NCBI GenBank assembly: GCA_033439295.1
Contig: JAVTLE010000001.1
Location: 2,480,001-2,544,000, forward strand
Reading direction: 5' to 3'
DNA length: 64,000 bases
Source of the DNA: Deuterostichococcus epilithicus
Taxonomy: Eukaryota > Chlorophyta > Trebouxiophyceae > Prasiolales > Stichococcaceae
Shown: piece by piece, positions 1 through 12,714 of the stretch
Position numbering within the stretch: position 1 is the stretch's first letter
How the letters are laid out: the number at the start of each line of letters is the position of its first letter
Program-made: the position numbers and the translations under genes
Notes under the pieces: model-generated
Told to the model about the DNA's origin: nothing
Seen by the model: the letters and a program-made list of their open reading frames with translations, nothing else
Database searches by the model: none

Positions 1-3000
1 GAGGCCGGCTCGGATGTGGGGGCTGGAGCGGGTGCTGAGGTTGACGCGGTGCTCGGCGTGCTGGTGGGTGAAGCTGTAGGCTGTAAAGTGGGCACCTCGC
101 TTGGTGCTACAGTCAATTCAGCAGATGGCGCCTCAGTTGGCTTAGCGGTGGGTGCCGCCGTCGACTCAGGAGTGGGCGAATTGGTTGGCTCAGCGGCAGG
201 CGCATCAGTCGGCTCAGCGGTGGGCGCCGCCGTCGGCTCGGCAGTAGGTGCATCGGTCGGCTCAGCGGTGGGCGCCGCAGTCGGCTCAGCGGTGGGCGCA
301 TTGGTCGGCTCCGCCGTGAGCGCCGCAGTCGGCTCAGCGGTGGGCGCATTGGTCGGCTCCGCCGTGGGCGCCGCCGTCGGTTCGGCGGTGGGCGCATTGG
401 TCGGCTCCGCCGTGGGCGCCGCAGTCGGCTTGGCGGTGGGCGCATTGGTCGGCTCCGACGTGGGCGCCGCCGTCGGCTCGGCGGTGGGCGCATTGGTCGG
501 CTCCAACGTGGGCGCCGCCGTAGTGTAGTTACTGACAATAGCGACGAGATCGTCGAGCGTAAAGCTGGTCGGTGTGCCAGTCTGCAGCAGCTTGCGTCTA
601 ACTGCAAAATTGTCAGACTGCACAGCGCAGAAGAATGTCCGGTTATTGAAACACCAAACTACATGCTGCACTGTACTGAGGGGTAGCGTGAAGGCAACGC
701 GCCAGCAGCATCCGCCAGCATTGACTCAGTCCCCACGCCGGCAATGTACCTCACAGGCAATGAAAATGGCAGCATATAGGGTTTCAAGATGCGCACCATG
801 AAAGAGATCTGGGTGCAGCTCTTGAAGGGCTGCAGCACCAGTGTTGGGCCTTGGTCAGGCAAGAGGGTGAGAGTCTGCGTCTGGCCGGTTGGCTGCAGCA
901 AGTAGAGGAGGGTGTCAAACAAGTACAGTGCTCCATCCTGAAACCCTTCCGAAGGTGAGAAGGAGCTTTGTCAGATTTGTGTCAGCCCATAGTGCACCTG
1001 ACAGGTTGAAATCAGTACTACAACACACCTTCACAGGTGCAAGGGTGCGGCTTGACTGCATGATGCTCACTATGGCAGTTTTAGGGATGTTCCTTGAATT
1101 GTCGCATCTTCTGCACTTGGGTGGTGCGCAAGCCAGCACAAACATACCATGCAGGTGACGACCAGGGTCTGGCCGGTGACGGCATTGGGGTTGGCACAGG
1201 AGAAGCCTTGGACGTCGAAGGGCGTTGGCGATGTGAGGGTGGCGGGCAGGCCGTTCACATTGGTCAGCACCTGTGCAAGAAGAAAACAAACACGCCAGTC
1301 AGCGGTGCGCATCTGTCCAGTGATGTTGTAGCGGCTTGTGTGTTTGAGTGGAGATTGTCATGTCACAACGACAGGCAAGGCTGCCGAGGGGTGCTTCCTT
1401 CACCTTAGTGCCGGACTCTGCAGTGCCGGCATAATATAATTCGTTGGCAGAGGACGTAGTGTCGACTACGACAAAGCCGGAGTAGGTAAGACCTGGGACA
1501 CCACCGTAACCAGTCTGCGCACAGTCGCACATAAGTTGCTGGAGGGGCGGTTGCACTTGAGATGGCGAGCGCTACCAACAATTCAGTCAGGAGTGGATCC
1601 AGCGCATAGATGCCTCAGTCGCGGGAAACGCACTGGAGGCGTGGATCCTTCGGGGAGGTCTTCAAAGTCCCCCTGCGCGGATCCCAGCAGTGCCCGCCGG
1701 CGGGCGGGCGATGGCGCCGCCGCCATTGCAGCGCCACTGAAGAAGTACATGCCCGCATCGCCGCCTTCCTGGCGCGGCGTGTTGTAGGTGATCTCCACTG
1801 CCTCCACGCTGGTGGCCACGATGCTAATGAATCCCGCAGTGGCAGAAGCGGCGCTCAGAAAGTCGCCTGGCGCTGTCAGCAACGTCCTGCCGCCTGCATT
1901 CACTGCTACACCTTCCAGCAATCGGCGCCGCGCCAGGTCGCCGCCGTATGTTGCACCTGTTATTGACATGCTGATTGTCACGGATCCGCCCTGCCAGGCG
2001 AAGGTGTTCGAACCGTCGATTGTGCCGTCGCTCGTGCGCACCGCCGGCGCCGGCGTCGGCGCAGTGGGCTGTGCCGTTGGTCGCGCAGTGGGTGCTGCCT
2101 CGGAGGCATTGGTGGGTGCGGTCGAATTTGTGGGTGTGGGAGACCTTGTGGATGTTGGCGCCTTTGTGGGTGTGGACAAAACGGTGGGTGTGGGGGCGCC
2201 TGTTCCAGCTGGCCTACGGGTTGGTGCTGGCATGCCAGCGAAGGGCGCCACCGACGGGGATGGAACCTCTGTCGGCAGCAGCGGCGCTGTTGGAGTTGGA
2301 GCCTTGGTCGGCGTGGACGTGGCAGTCGGTGCGGGAGTGCCCGCGGGCAAGGCGGTGGGAGCGGTGTCAGTGGGAGCAGCGGTGCCCAGCGCCGCCGGCG
2401 AACCAGCCGGCGCGGGCGCAGCGGCCGGCGACCCCGGCAAAGGTGCGTCCGTGGGTGTTACTGACGGGGCAGGAGCTGGCTCCCGCGGGCTGGAGCTGAC
2501 TGGCGTCGGCATTGGTGCAACTTCCGGAGACGGAGGAGCATCCGATGCAACTGGCGCCGGCATTGGTGCCTCCTCCGTCAGCACAGCCGTCGAGGAGGCA
2601 GTGTCCGAGCGGGGGCCAGGCGCGGGCTCGTCCAGCGCGGGTGGTTCTGTCGGTGAGGGTTTCCCTTTCGTCTGAGCATCCCCGGTGGGGGCATCAGTGA
2701 GTGCTGTTGTCAGTTGCTCTGTCGGAGCGGACATTGTGGGGACAATAGATGGCGTTGCTGTAGGACCTTCGGATGGCGCGGCTGTGGGGTTGACGGCTGG
2801 TGTTGCTGTGGGGCCATCGGATGGCGCGGCTGTGGGGTTGACGGCTGGTGTTGCTGTGGGGCCGTCGGATGGCGCGGCTGTGGGGTTGACGGCTGGTGTT
2901 GCTGTGGGGCCGTCGGATGGCGCGGCTGTGGGGTTGACGGCTGGTGTTGTTGTGGGGCCGTCGGATGGCGCGGCTGTAGGGTTGACGGATGGCGCAATGG

Positions 3001-6000
3001 TAGGGTTGACGGATGGCGCGGCCATCGGTAGCAGAGGCGATGCAGCCACTGCAGGCGGCAGCTCAGCTTCAGGTGCAGTAAGGGGGGTTGCACTCGTTCA
3101 AAGCCACAATTGTGTCTGTCTTTGTATGGCAGCAAGCGCAGAAGGTGCAGCATTGGGGCGGAAATGAGGCTGTCACGCTATCTGGCAATATCAAACGACA
3201 CTCTTCAGCCAAGTACACGACCAGGCCCATGCTGAAAGACGCTATGGGTTTCGAGGGGCAGCAACAGTGGCTCACCAGGCGGTCTGTCAGGCGCGCTGTC
3301 GGTCTGGGCCGGTTGAGTCGAGATGTTGTTGGGCGCAAGGGCTGCAAACACCGTGGCAACGTGCGCTTGTGAGGATCATGCCTCAGGCCTTGAGACCGCG
3401 AGGCCACAGAAGCACGGCTACTGCAACAGTCCTTGGTGAACAGTTGACAGCGCTGTGCACTGAGAAATAGCATGTTGCAAGCAGAGGCAGAAGTTTAAGT
3501 GTTTGCCAAGTATGTTGCTGCCGCTGGAGCTGAGTTCAGCAGCAGCACCTCGGCTACATGAATTTGCCAGCGCCCTGAAGCACGGGCCGTGTGCGGCTGA
3601 GACTGGTGAGCCCAGCATTGACATGCATGCAAGCAAGGCAGTACTCAGGAAGGGCCTTGAGATGAATCATGTTGCAATGTCTTACGGTAGAAGAAGGTCT
3701 GAGGGTCCGAGCCCGAGGTCTCGATCACCAGCCCCGGCTGGTTGAAGCCCGTGTTGTTGACAAATCCTATGTTTTCGCCCTGCGATAGCTGGGTGTCAAA
3801 GTCGCGGACGGCCTGGAACGCTGGCACCCTGCGCCGGCAGGTCTCGGCTGCTTAGCCAAGCAGGGACCGCACTTTGGGCGAGCACTGCAGTAGTGAGACT
3901 CCAGGCTAGCCGGGCATACCACCCGGTGCAATGGACATCTGTGCTCCGCATTGCGGCATGCGCCAAAAGCTGTCGGATACCGCTGACTAGCAACAGAGTC
4001 GCAGCCACGCCTGTTATAACGAGGGCAAGCAGGCACCCAGATCCTCAACCCGAGACCCCAAACCTAAGGTCGCAGCAGATGCAGGTTCCTGGCTGGACAG
4101 GCTGGCTAAACACGCTTACATAGCATTCCCTATGTACGTCTGCGCAGATATCCAGACTGGCTGTTCAGGTCGCGCCTGAAGTTGCCGGACCATAGGTCGA
4201 ACTGGCGAGTGACATCTCGGAAGTTGGGCGGCGTCCCTGGCAGGTAGCCGCTCACGTAGATGGTTTGCGCCGTCAACACCGCGCCCAAGATGCCGATGCC
4301 CAGGGCAGAGCCTGCAGAAGGGGATGGCCACCGCAGGGCAGCTATTAGGGCAGCCCTAATGCGATGTTGGTCGAAGTGTGGTCCGTCGAGCTACGCTGCA
4401 GGCGTGCAGTGTTGGTGAGCAAGTGTTGGATCCTGTGCCGATGTTGATGCATGCTGCTGCTGGCAGCCGGCGATGCGTCATGAGGCGGGCAAGGTGTGCT
4501 TCTGTAGCTCGTGCAGACAGCCCTGCTATAAGCAGGCCACAACATGCGCGCACAGGGCGCGGCCTGAGGCTTGGCCTATGATAATCACTGCCGATCGGCG
4601 ACAGCACCCACCTGAGGATCCTGCCCTGGCTGTGGAGTGGGATGCGCCCGGGAGCGGCCGCCCTTGCTGGTCCACCCCGCCGCTGATGGCCCCTATGTCG
4701 CCGGCGTTGAAAACGCTTTCCGCTAACGCGAGCAGCCTGCATGGTGGCACGTCTGCTCCGTCACACCTGCCCATGAACAGTGTTGTAATGGACGAGAAGG
4801 AACAGGCCGCCTGCCGTCAAAGGAAATGCAGGTGGCTGCAACTGCATATATGCTGTCGGCGAGGCAATCCGCCATTGTGGAGGGGTGCGTCTCAGAGGTA
4901 AAGCAATGTCGACGAGCTCTCAACGAGACTGTCCTGCCCGTGAGCTGGGGGATCAGAGGCTGGAGGGTGACGTTTTGTCACGGTCATGTGCCAGACGCAT
5001 TGCGCCATCTGCCACATGAGATCCGTCAGAGGTGCCCCTGCCGCTTGTGCGCTCTCTCAGCTTGGTGGCTGTACCGCAGCATCGGAGCAGCAGCACCCGG
5101 TGCACGCTGCGGGCGCGGTAGGCGCCCTGCTGTCGACGAGACTGCTGCATATGGGCTGCGACGCGCTGTGAATCTTGCCTGTCGGCATGTGTTTCGTGCT
5201 CACAGATTTGGGCCACACACCCAGTCAAGCCGACGATGGCCAGCAGGAAGAAGGCAGTGAAGCGGCCGAAATGCTGCATCGCCGGATTGCCCGGCACGTA
5301 GTGCTGGTCCAGTGTCACTGGCGGCACGATGAGGCCGCCTGCAGACAAGCATCGGTGTCTTGCAAACACAAATAAATTATCCTCAAGTTGGGGTGACGAG
5401 GAGCACACCGAGCTGCATCCCTTCAAACGATTGTTCAGGCACCATGCAGCACGCAGCTTAACCTCCCAGCATTGCATGCCATGCCTGCGAGACACCACAG
5501 CCTGCATGCTAGGTCGTGCAGACGTGCGAATTTGTCTGAAAGGCGCCTGTCCAAACAACAGCGTCTGTACTGGCAGATCCTTGCTGCATGGGAGTAGCAC
5601 CCACGAGGTGCGCGGCGCACTTGTTTTGCATAATCTCTACACTAAGCGTGCTCCTTTAACCCCAACATGCATGCAACGATTTGTAGCATCTGGGAGGACA
5701 CTGGTGCAAGGTGCCCCTTGGGGGAGCTTCATCCGAAGCAAGCTCACCCAGGCGGTCTCTGGAGACGGTTAGAACGACGTCTGCGCGGCGCTTACTGCTG
5801 GGCACTGCCGCCGCAATGTAAACGATGCCCTCGTTGATGTCGGTAACCACGTTGATCCTGCGGCGCCAGCATCCACTGTCGTTGGGCCGGCAACATAGGG
5901 AGCAGAGGCTCGCGCAGTGGTACGCTGGAAGTGGCCGCGGTTGCAGCGTTCCTGGCGGTAGTCTGGCCGAAGGGCGTATTACAGGCAGACTATGAACGAA

Positions 6001-7242
6001 ATGCACGGCAGGCACAAGTCGCAAGAGAGTTGACAGCAGCTCGGACTCGAGCTGAAGACACAGCGGCCACGACGATGTCTTGAAGTGCATTATGTTGCCA
6101 TCCGCACCTGTTGGTGCCAGTGATGGCGAACAGGCTCAGCGGGTCGTTCAGACGTGTCGCGCCTCCAAAGTCGATCCTGAAGAACATTGTCTGCAATCCA
6201 CAGCAGCAATCAACTTTGTTGCCAATGCAATGCCAAGTTGGGTGAGTCAGGTGAGGTTGAATAAGCCGGGAGAAGATGCCAACTGCAGCAAAATGTCACT
6301 GAGCTATCAATACATACGGAACACAAGCGCTTCACAGAGTAGGACCGAAGTGGTCTTCTTGACGTCTGTCTTTCTGACGAGACAGTGTCGCATGCCCAAT
6401 ATGGAAGGGTTCAGATGTCTAAACTTGAGACCTAGCTCAGTTCTCGTGTACCTTCGCAATTCTTGCAGATGACAAAGTTTGATTTTTAGATGTGACCGAG
6501 TGCACCGTCTAGCCTCTGGCATGTTTGCGAGACGTCCATAAAGTTGCCCGAAGTGAGCAAGCATCCAAGCATCTTCTGCCTGAGGCTGGTACTCTCACTG
6601 AGAGGTGCTGGCTAGAACCTGACTCACCGGAATTGAACCGATGCGTTGCTGCGGCGAGTACAGCTCAACCCCGCCCCCTTCCTCCTTCTCCGTCACACCA
6701 CGGCCCAGCAGCCGACGCCCTGCAGGCGTGCTAGGCACGGGCAGCTCGTCGCCGGCCGCGTTTCTGGGGTCCAGTGCCACGAGCGCCGCCCATGCCGCAG
6801 CATCGTCTGCCGATGGTCCCAATGACCGCTGGAGTGCCGCCGTGTGCACCGTGGCGTTGCCACTTGAAAAGCCTGCGACGGATGTCATCGCTGCAGCGGC
6901 CAACGCGCCTCTCGAGGCTGTCGCCCTGAGTGTTGCTGCAGCAGGGTCGACGGCCATTGGTGATGCGGCTGCTGCCTCCGCAGGTTGGATCATAAGCCCC
7001 AGGCTGCTTCCGCGCTGCTGCACCGCCTGCTCGGTTGATGCATGCTGCTGCACCTTCAGTTTCCGGCCGCCATGCTGGCCGCCTGCGGCGTTAATCCCAC
7101 TGCCTTCTGGCTGCCTGACGCGCTGCCAGCCATCAGCAGTGTCTGCGGCAGCCTGCGGAAAGACGGCGAGTAGCAGCACCATCACCGGCAGCACCGCCGC
7201 CACTGCAGCAAGGGAGGATGCTGCAGTACTGCATCTTCCCAT
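1..7242 (-). CDS. Large PT-rich secreted/membrane protein, 3' end beyond window
   Basis: Twelve phase-consistent exons on the minus strand: 7242-6628, 6190-6108, 5875-5748, 5338-5221, 4736-4612, 4311-4138, 3820-3686, 3048-1634, 1538-1404, 1270-1148, 937-755 and 581 to the edge. The start ATG (7242-7240) opens a clear signal peptide: MGRCS, then a hydrophobic stretch ending near AAADTADG. Exons 4-6 carry two hydrophobic segments (around FFLLAIVGLTG and ALGIGILGAVLTAQ) that may be membrane spans. Exon 8 holds a long Pro/Thr/Ala linker with 16-residue repeats, then a region with RRLLEG and RRRALLG motifs. Exon 9 has a CDC pair and exon 12 begins a second PT repeat array that runs off the window. 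Over 1270 codons are visible. PT-repeat linkers are typical of O-glycosylated algal or protist surface proteins, so a cell-surface role is inferred. I do not recognise the globular parts. The 5875-5748 and 6190-6108 exons are the least certain. Confidence 0.65.
150..525 (-). repeat. 24-bp coding minisatellite (PT repeat)
   Basis: About 15 imperfect copies of a 24-bp unit. On the minus strand it encodes eight residues of the type PTNAPTAE or PTAAPTAE, within the last visible exon of the PT-rich protein. The plus strand is also open here (Val/Gly/Ala-rich) only because of the repeat composition. Confidence 0.85.
2760..3022 (-). repeat. 48-bp coding minisatellite, about 5 copies
   Basis: Near-identical 48-bp units encode a 16-residue period on the minus strand (PSDGPTATPAVNPTAA type) at the start of exon 8 of the PT-rich protein. 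The high copy-to-copy identity suggests recent expansion and likely length polymorphism. Confidence 0.85.
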
Positions 7243-9029
7243 GCTGTAGTGCTTGCGGCTCCTGCCAGGCTGCTGTACGCATGCCGAATGCTGATCGCTG
7301 CTCGCCCGCGGAGAAGTCGTCTGCTGTCCAGAAAGCAAGTTATGGACTGCACGCCGGTCGCGACTTGACAAGCATGGCGGCGCTGCAGCGGCATGATCGC
7401 AGCAGGTCCCCATTCGCCTGACGCGGTGCCTGCAACGCGGGCAGGCGGAGTACGTCACAGCTCAGAGGGGCGTCTGCTGTGGCCGATTCTCAGCTGCCAC
7501 TCAAGTTCAGGATGTCAACAATGCACTCGAGTGTGTCCGCAACGAAGTCTCGCATGTTTACAAGCAGCGATATAAGGGACTTGATTTGTCAAGCGCCATG
7601 AGGTGCAACTTGTCGCGTCGACATGCTGGCCATTATTTCATATTTATTTCACGTGCATGCGTTTAGAATGCTTGCCGTGCTGTATACGCCAGAATTACGT
7701 ATGAATACTGATGCGGCGACCCTCCAATCACGCGGCTTGTACTTGCTCAGGCTGAGCTTTGCAACGGACGTTACACGCCATTCAGCCATTTCGAAACTGT
7801 GACAACGTGAGCCCCGGCCAGATTTGGCAGGCTGGCGTGTTGTGAGGCCTGGCAGCGCTGGACGCCAGGAACGCCCGCAACTGCCCGACTGTGCTTGTGA
7901 ATGTGCCATCCATGGAAAGATGGGCATGCCAAGCACACCTTTGATGACCGCGCCAACAGGCAGGCTGGGTGGGCCGCTGCTGTCTGCAGGATTAGTCGGG
8001 TGCTGTGCCTGCGAAGAGGGAGCGGGCGTGTGTCGAATGGGGCTTATAATTAAGGGCAGGCCATCCGTGGAAAGTCGCGCGTTGTTTGATCACGCAGGCA
8101 AATCATGCGCTTTGCCACAGCACATACAGAAAGATGTGTCCTGGTACAGCGCACGACAACACAGCGTCAAAATGGACGTAACCTAAGTAGAGACACCTGC
8201 AATCTATCTAGAAGAATGCCTGACACGGGCAGGCATTGCGCGAGAGAATGCGCGGACGTCTGTGTGCGAGGATGAGTCGTGAGCCTTGTGGGTTTGACCA
8301 AGAGCCGAGCGCGAAGCTGCAAAGCTGCAAGTCTTCTAAGCTCATTGCTGTGGCCTGCGTGACAGATGCACCCTGCGATGCACTAGATGCCCGAGCGGGC
8401 GGCCGCCGCGTCGCATGAAGGCCAGGCTGTGCCTCGTGGTGAGTACATGTACACTGTGACAGGCCTGCGTAATGCCCTCGACTATCATGGCCGCCGGTAC
8501 CTCTTGCAGTAGGTGATGCGCGCGCTGCAGCAGCTGCATTGCTAATGTAGCAGCTCTTCGAAATCCAAAGAAAGCATTGAGAGCCCAGTCCAAATGCTTC
8601 CCGACCGTCGCGTCATGGCTTTCACGCCGATGTCGTCATTGGACCACCCAGTGCAGCACCGCATAATTCTGCTGAACCCTGCATCAACGGCTGCACGAGC
8701 TCAGACAAGCCGTGTCAGTTCTACCTTGATGCGTGTGTGCGGCTTCACATTCGTACGGAATGTTGCCTGTCACATGATATCGATTGGCCTCGGCTGCTGT
8801 GCACAGCGTTGAGCGCCAGCCTGCTCCGAACGGACACGTCAAGAGGAATAGCATCAAGACTCTTGCCATCCATGCGAGACGTCGTGTCGTTGCGCTATCA
8901 CGCAAGTGCGTTCTGAAAGCAGTACAGCGCGACGCATGCACAGTACGCAGCTGCTGTGCTGGCGCAGTCCAACCATGGAGAACGATGCCTCCTTAACAGT
9001 CGCATCTCCCCCAAACACTGATCAAGGAT
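7243..9029. other. Intergenic, no supported gene
   Basis: Only short overlapping open frames on both strands, with no splice-consistent model, recognisable domain or signal peptide. The left end should hold the promoter and 5' leader of the PT-rich gene, but I see no clear core element. Confidence 0.5.
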
Positions 9030-9460
9030 AATTAGGACCAGCAGATGCGGCCATGTGACGCCTCAATCTCCGCATGACGTCCGCACGCGACCAGTTCCGG
9101 TACCGGGTGCATGCACCCATGTGGTCCGGGAGCATCATCAAAGCGCTTGCTGACCGGCTGTGCGCAGCTCGTGGCCATGCGCAAAGCATATTGGCCCATC
9201 CCACCGGCTGTCAGGCGCAGCGGCATGTGGTATGCTGATAACGGGATGAGGGGCCGAGGTTGCCAGGTTGGGACCATTACCAGAGGCGTCAAGCTTTGGG
9301 AGGGCGAGACGCGAGGTGGCAGCGCTGCATAAAGCGCACCCAGACATAACGAGTTAAGAATGAGACTCGGTTTTCTTGCACGACTTGCCTGCTTTGGCGT
9401 GGTAGTGGGCTTAACGTCCGTCCAGACAGTCGTGGCGACGAATGCGTCCGCAGGCGCGCA
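9030..9460 (+). repeat. Dispersed repeat, copy A
   Basis: About 9130-9460 aligns at roughly 70-75 percent to the reverse complement of 58445-58820 by eye. The best block starts at caaagcgcttgctgaccggc (9135 onward) and continues past 9345 with matching tgcctgctttggcgtggta. Both copies keep broken open frames sharing SKRLL and QLVA, so this is probably a decayed transposable-element fragment of unknown class. Confidence 0.65.
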
Positions 9461-9589
9461 GGCCCTGCTTTCTCCTTCGACTGATCCGCGTCGACCGCTG
9501 ACGTGCCGTGCATGAGACTCACTGCAGCGCACAGGGCACAAGGAGGTAGAAAGTGCAAAGCTTGACGACAGAGAGAGAGATAGATGTTA

Positions 9590-10615
9590 CACCATGTCGC
9601 AAGCCCTGAGGGGCTAAAAGGGTGCCAGCAACGGGGTGTCCCCCTCACTGCAAAGCTAGACTGTCTGAGAACTGTCGAAGCAAGCAACGATAAAGTCCAT
9701 CACCTCGACCTGGTTTGCCTGGTTGGTGATTTCACGCATAGGTTGACCGACCCAGAACAGGGCCGAGTGCTGGTCGCGAATGTGCTGCACTGCTGGGCCC
9801 TCAAAAACCATGTGCCGCTCATCGCCCAATGCCGCACCATTGCACTGCTGGCAGCGGCGTAGGTGCCTGGCCGTGCCGTCCCGTCTGCCCATCGCCACTG
9901 GCAGGTCGCTGCAGCCCAGCCGAACCTGTAGATAGATGCCAATGCGCCGCGCCGAGTGCCGCTGCCGGAAGATCCTCAAGCGCTCCTGCTCTGCCGCGGC
10001 GTGTGGGAGAACCACCGCCAGTATGCAATTCGCTGCACCCTCGGTTGGCATGTCCGAGGGTACACGCTGAGCGCCTCCCAAGCCCGCTGCTGCTGTGCTG
10101 CCCGGAGATCCATCACATGTAGTGCGTCCACCGGCCGCGCTCGCTCCAAGCTAAGCGGCAGCTCAGATCCTACCCTGCGGCACGCCTGCCTGAGTCCCAC
10201 ACCCAGTTCCGAGTGCCAGCCAGCAACACCTCGCTCTGCACATCCAAGAGCAGCAGGTAGTGGAGGCCGTCCCTAGGCTGCGCGCACAGGTTGTTCCAGA
10301 AGCGCAGACTATGCGCCAGCCACCAGGTCTCAATGTCCGCCCTGCCCAGCTCCGCCAACAGCTTGGGCACACTGTTTGGCAGGCGGCAGATGCGGCGAAT
10401 GTCTCCGCGGTGCTGGGCAGCTAACCGCCGCCGCTGCTGCTCTGCCGCCGGATGCACGCCCCACACCTCGCAAGAGGACAGCGCCGTGGCGGTGACGATG
10501 GCATCGTAGAGATGTACTTGCAGGTGGATGTTGCTGGCGCAGCCGAGTCTGCGCGTGAAAGTACTAATGGGGGTCGGGTTGTAAATAACGCGACAGGAAT
10601 CCCAAACCCCCAACT
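9590..10615 (-). mobile_element. LINE (non-LTR retrotransposon) 3' fragment, decayed
   Basis: Minus-strand frames show the region that follows the reverse transcriptase domain in chlorophyte LINEs. There is a segment with SSCEVWGVHP and RRICRLPNSVP, then a segment with IETWWLAHSLRFWNNL. The last part has a Cys/His cluster (RRCQQCNG, about ten residues, ERHMVFEG) as in LINE C-terminal zinc knuckles. The pieces lie in different frames (about 10613-10170, 10200-10080, 10030-9656), so it has suffered frameshifts and cannot encode a full ORF2. No reverse transcriptase catalytic motif is visible upstream. Element type is inferred from general LINE tail features. Confidence 0.6.
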
Positions 10616-10767
10616 ACTCAAGCCAGTTAAGGGTAATGAAGGTCCCCTTGTTGCCACAAAGATTGACGAGGGGCCCTTAGGCTCCCATCCCTTCCAGTTC
10701 CCTTCCCAGCCTTCGCTCCACATGCCCATAGGTGGCCGATGGAAAATTGAGCACGACCCTTGCGAGG

Positions 10768-10975
10768 TCCCCCCCCCCCACACACACACCCCACCTTACC
10801 TTCCCCCTTCCCAGGTCAGAGGCGGGCCCCCGCCGACCCCCTGTTACCACCCCACCTTACCTTCCCACCTTCCCAGGTCAGCGGCGGGCCCCGCCACCCC
10901 CTCTTACCGCCTCACCATACCTTGTGCCCACCTTCCCGGGTCAACTCACCATACCTTCTTCTCTCCTTCCCATGT
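10768..10975. repeat. C-rich tract plus ~64-bp tandem repeat
   Basis: A run of C followed by CA repeats (10770-10790) leads into about three degenerate copies of a ~64-bp unit containing ccttcccaggtcag and ggcgggcccc. It lies directly beside the LINE fragment and the inverted-repeat segment. Confidence 0.7.
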
Positions 10976-10979
10976 CCGG

Positions 10980-11308
10980 GGCTACTAGCGCAGGCCGCCC
11001 CAGTAGACGTTTTCAACAATTCTTTCCCCGCCCTCTCTTTAATGCAAGTTAGCCAGATGGCGCTGGCAAGCTCCTGCCTGGTCTCAGATTCCTCAGATTG
11101 ACGCAACATGCTTACGCATCTTGCCAGCACCGCATACAGGTCCATCACCCTCACCTTGCAGTTGTCCTGGGTTGCTGATGACTGCGCAGCGCTGTTGCCG
11201 CCCCTGCATGCCACTGCTTGCCAAGTATGACCTGCCGAGTCCCAAAATTTGTCATCTCTTGCATTTTCGAGTGCGCCATCGTCCACCAGGCGGCCTGCGC
11301 TAGTAGCC
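10980..11308. repeat. Segment bounded by a perfect 20-bp inverted repeat
   Basis: ggctactagcgcaggccgcc at 10980-10999 is exactly reverse-complemented at 11289-11308, enclosing 289 bp. No target-site duplication is obvious. It may be a small inverted-repeat element or a local inverted duplication. A minus-strand frame of 124 codons (11286-10915) crosses it and resembles nothing I recognise. Confidence 0.6.
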
Positions 11309-11925
11309 TTGTAAGCTCAGACGGTTGCAGGCTTCATATTGCAAAAGTAGAGGTGCTTAGGTGAGATGCTTCGGTGAGTACGCAAATTGGCAGCGGTTCC
11401 AGCGCAACCTCTCGTGCACGCACGCACAGCGTGCCCAATTGCTGGTGATTTTGACATACTGCTGCTGAGCACCCGCCTGCAATATGGGTGCGCAGCCATG
11501 GCCACCAGCAGCGCCGCCACATGCAGGCTCGGGCAGGGGCGGTCATTGATGCCACAGGTTCCCGCACGACTGCAGCCACCTGAGCATGTTGTGTGAGTCA
11601 AAAAAAGCAGGGGCCAACAGCAACATGATAGATACTACATAAGTTAACGGCCAATGATGCGATTTAGCCTGCTATTGCCAGCAAGAACCGTGTTTAACCT
11701 CTATGGCTGGCTCCAGTTGACATTAGCTTGCTGCTAGCTGGCCCTGGCACATTATATAACACTAAAAGAAGGCGTGTTGCACTAGCGAGGCGCAACATTG
11801 CTGCAGCATAACTGAAAGGTGGCCGCAGCCGGCGGCAGGCAGCGTGTCCACCTACCTTATTGCAACCTCGCGAACATTTTAATTGGCAGAATGCTGATGT
11901 GGCGGGCACCCTGATAAGGCTGCAG
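11309..11925. other. Intergenic, no supported gene
   Basis: Somewhat AT-richer sequence with no convincing coding frame, RNA gene or repeat. Confidence 0.4.
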
Positions 11926-12440
11926 CGGCTTGCGCTGCTGCAGCGGCTACAAAGCCGCTCTCATTGTTTATTCCGCCGAACGAACCTTGCTTCGGTCCAG
12001 AAATCTGGCAGCCAGCCGCCACCATTCCGCAGTCGAGGTGGCCGAAGTCAGGTCGGTGGCAGTGTGCCCGACGCCGGCGGTGGCGGTGGCAGCGACTGAG
12101 AAGGCTGGCCTGGCAGTGGACGCAAAGGGTGCTGTCACCCGTGCGAAGGAGGCGGTTGCCGCGCAGCGTGCCGCAGCGCTGGCGGCGGCATATGAAGCAC
12201 AGGAGGTGCTGGAGGGGGCCGCCGCCAATGCCCCGGGCGGCAGTAGAGGCGGAGGACGTGCACGCCGCTGAAGCGAAAGTGGCGGCCGCGGTCGTAGAGG
12301 AAGCCGCGGAGCAGGCGCAGCGGCAGGCCAGCGCCCTAAAGGCGCATCTGGATGGCGGCGGCGCGGGCCGGACAGCAGGAGTCGAAGTGGCGGCAGCAGG
12401 AAGGCAAACAATGGCTGTAAAGTCACATGATTCGCTCTGC
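11926..12440 (+). CDS. Possible Ala/Glu-rich coiled-coil protein fragment
   Basis: Two adjacent plus-strand frames look helical: one (about 12030-12235) with AVTRAKEAVAAQRAAAL and one (about 12235-12415) with AEAKVAAAVVEEAAEQAQRQ. The switch near 12235 needs a frameshift or a tiny intron, and no start or splice model ties them together. It may be an exon of an unrecognised gene, a pseudogene, or an effect of GC-rich composition. No function assigned. Confidence 0.25.
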
Positions 12441-12714
12441 AGCATGAACATCTGCGTTCCTTGTGTCTGCTTCCGTCATGCAAAGGGGAAACTCCTGCCC
12501 AGATTGTCGCTCGTTCCGCACCCTACACCTCCGACAATGCTTGCGCTGCGCCTCACCTCTCAGGCTCGCAACAGCTAGCGTTGCGCGCGTGCACCGGGGG
12601 GTTGTTTCGAGCTTTGTTTTGCATGCACAACCTGCTTTCGCAAGCAGAAGAATACCGTTGTATTGTAGCAAAGCATGAGCGGCTCCTGCATCTCCGATTG
12701 GCAAGCTGGTAACC

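Noticed and set aside
16-528. Plus-strand Val/Gly/Ala-rich 170-codon ORF
   Set aside because: Antisense shadow of the 24-bp PT-coding minisatellite; the minus strand has splice-consistent exons and a signal peptide.
1788-2675. Plus-strand 295-codon ORF
   Set aside because: Antisense to exon 8 of the PT-rich gene; low-complexity Gly/Val composition explains the open frame.
12463-12580. Zinc-ribbon-like CPDC...CLRC frame
   Set aside because: No splice or start support and no neighbouring exons; four Cys could be chance.
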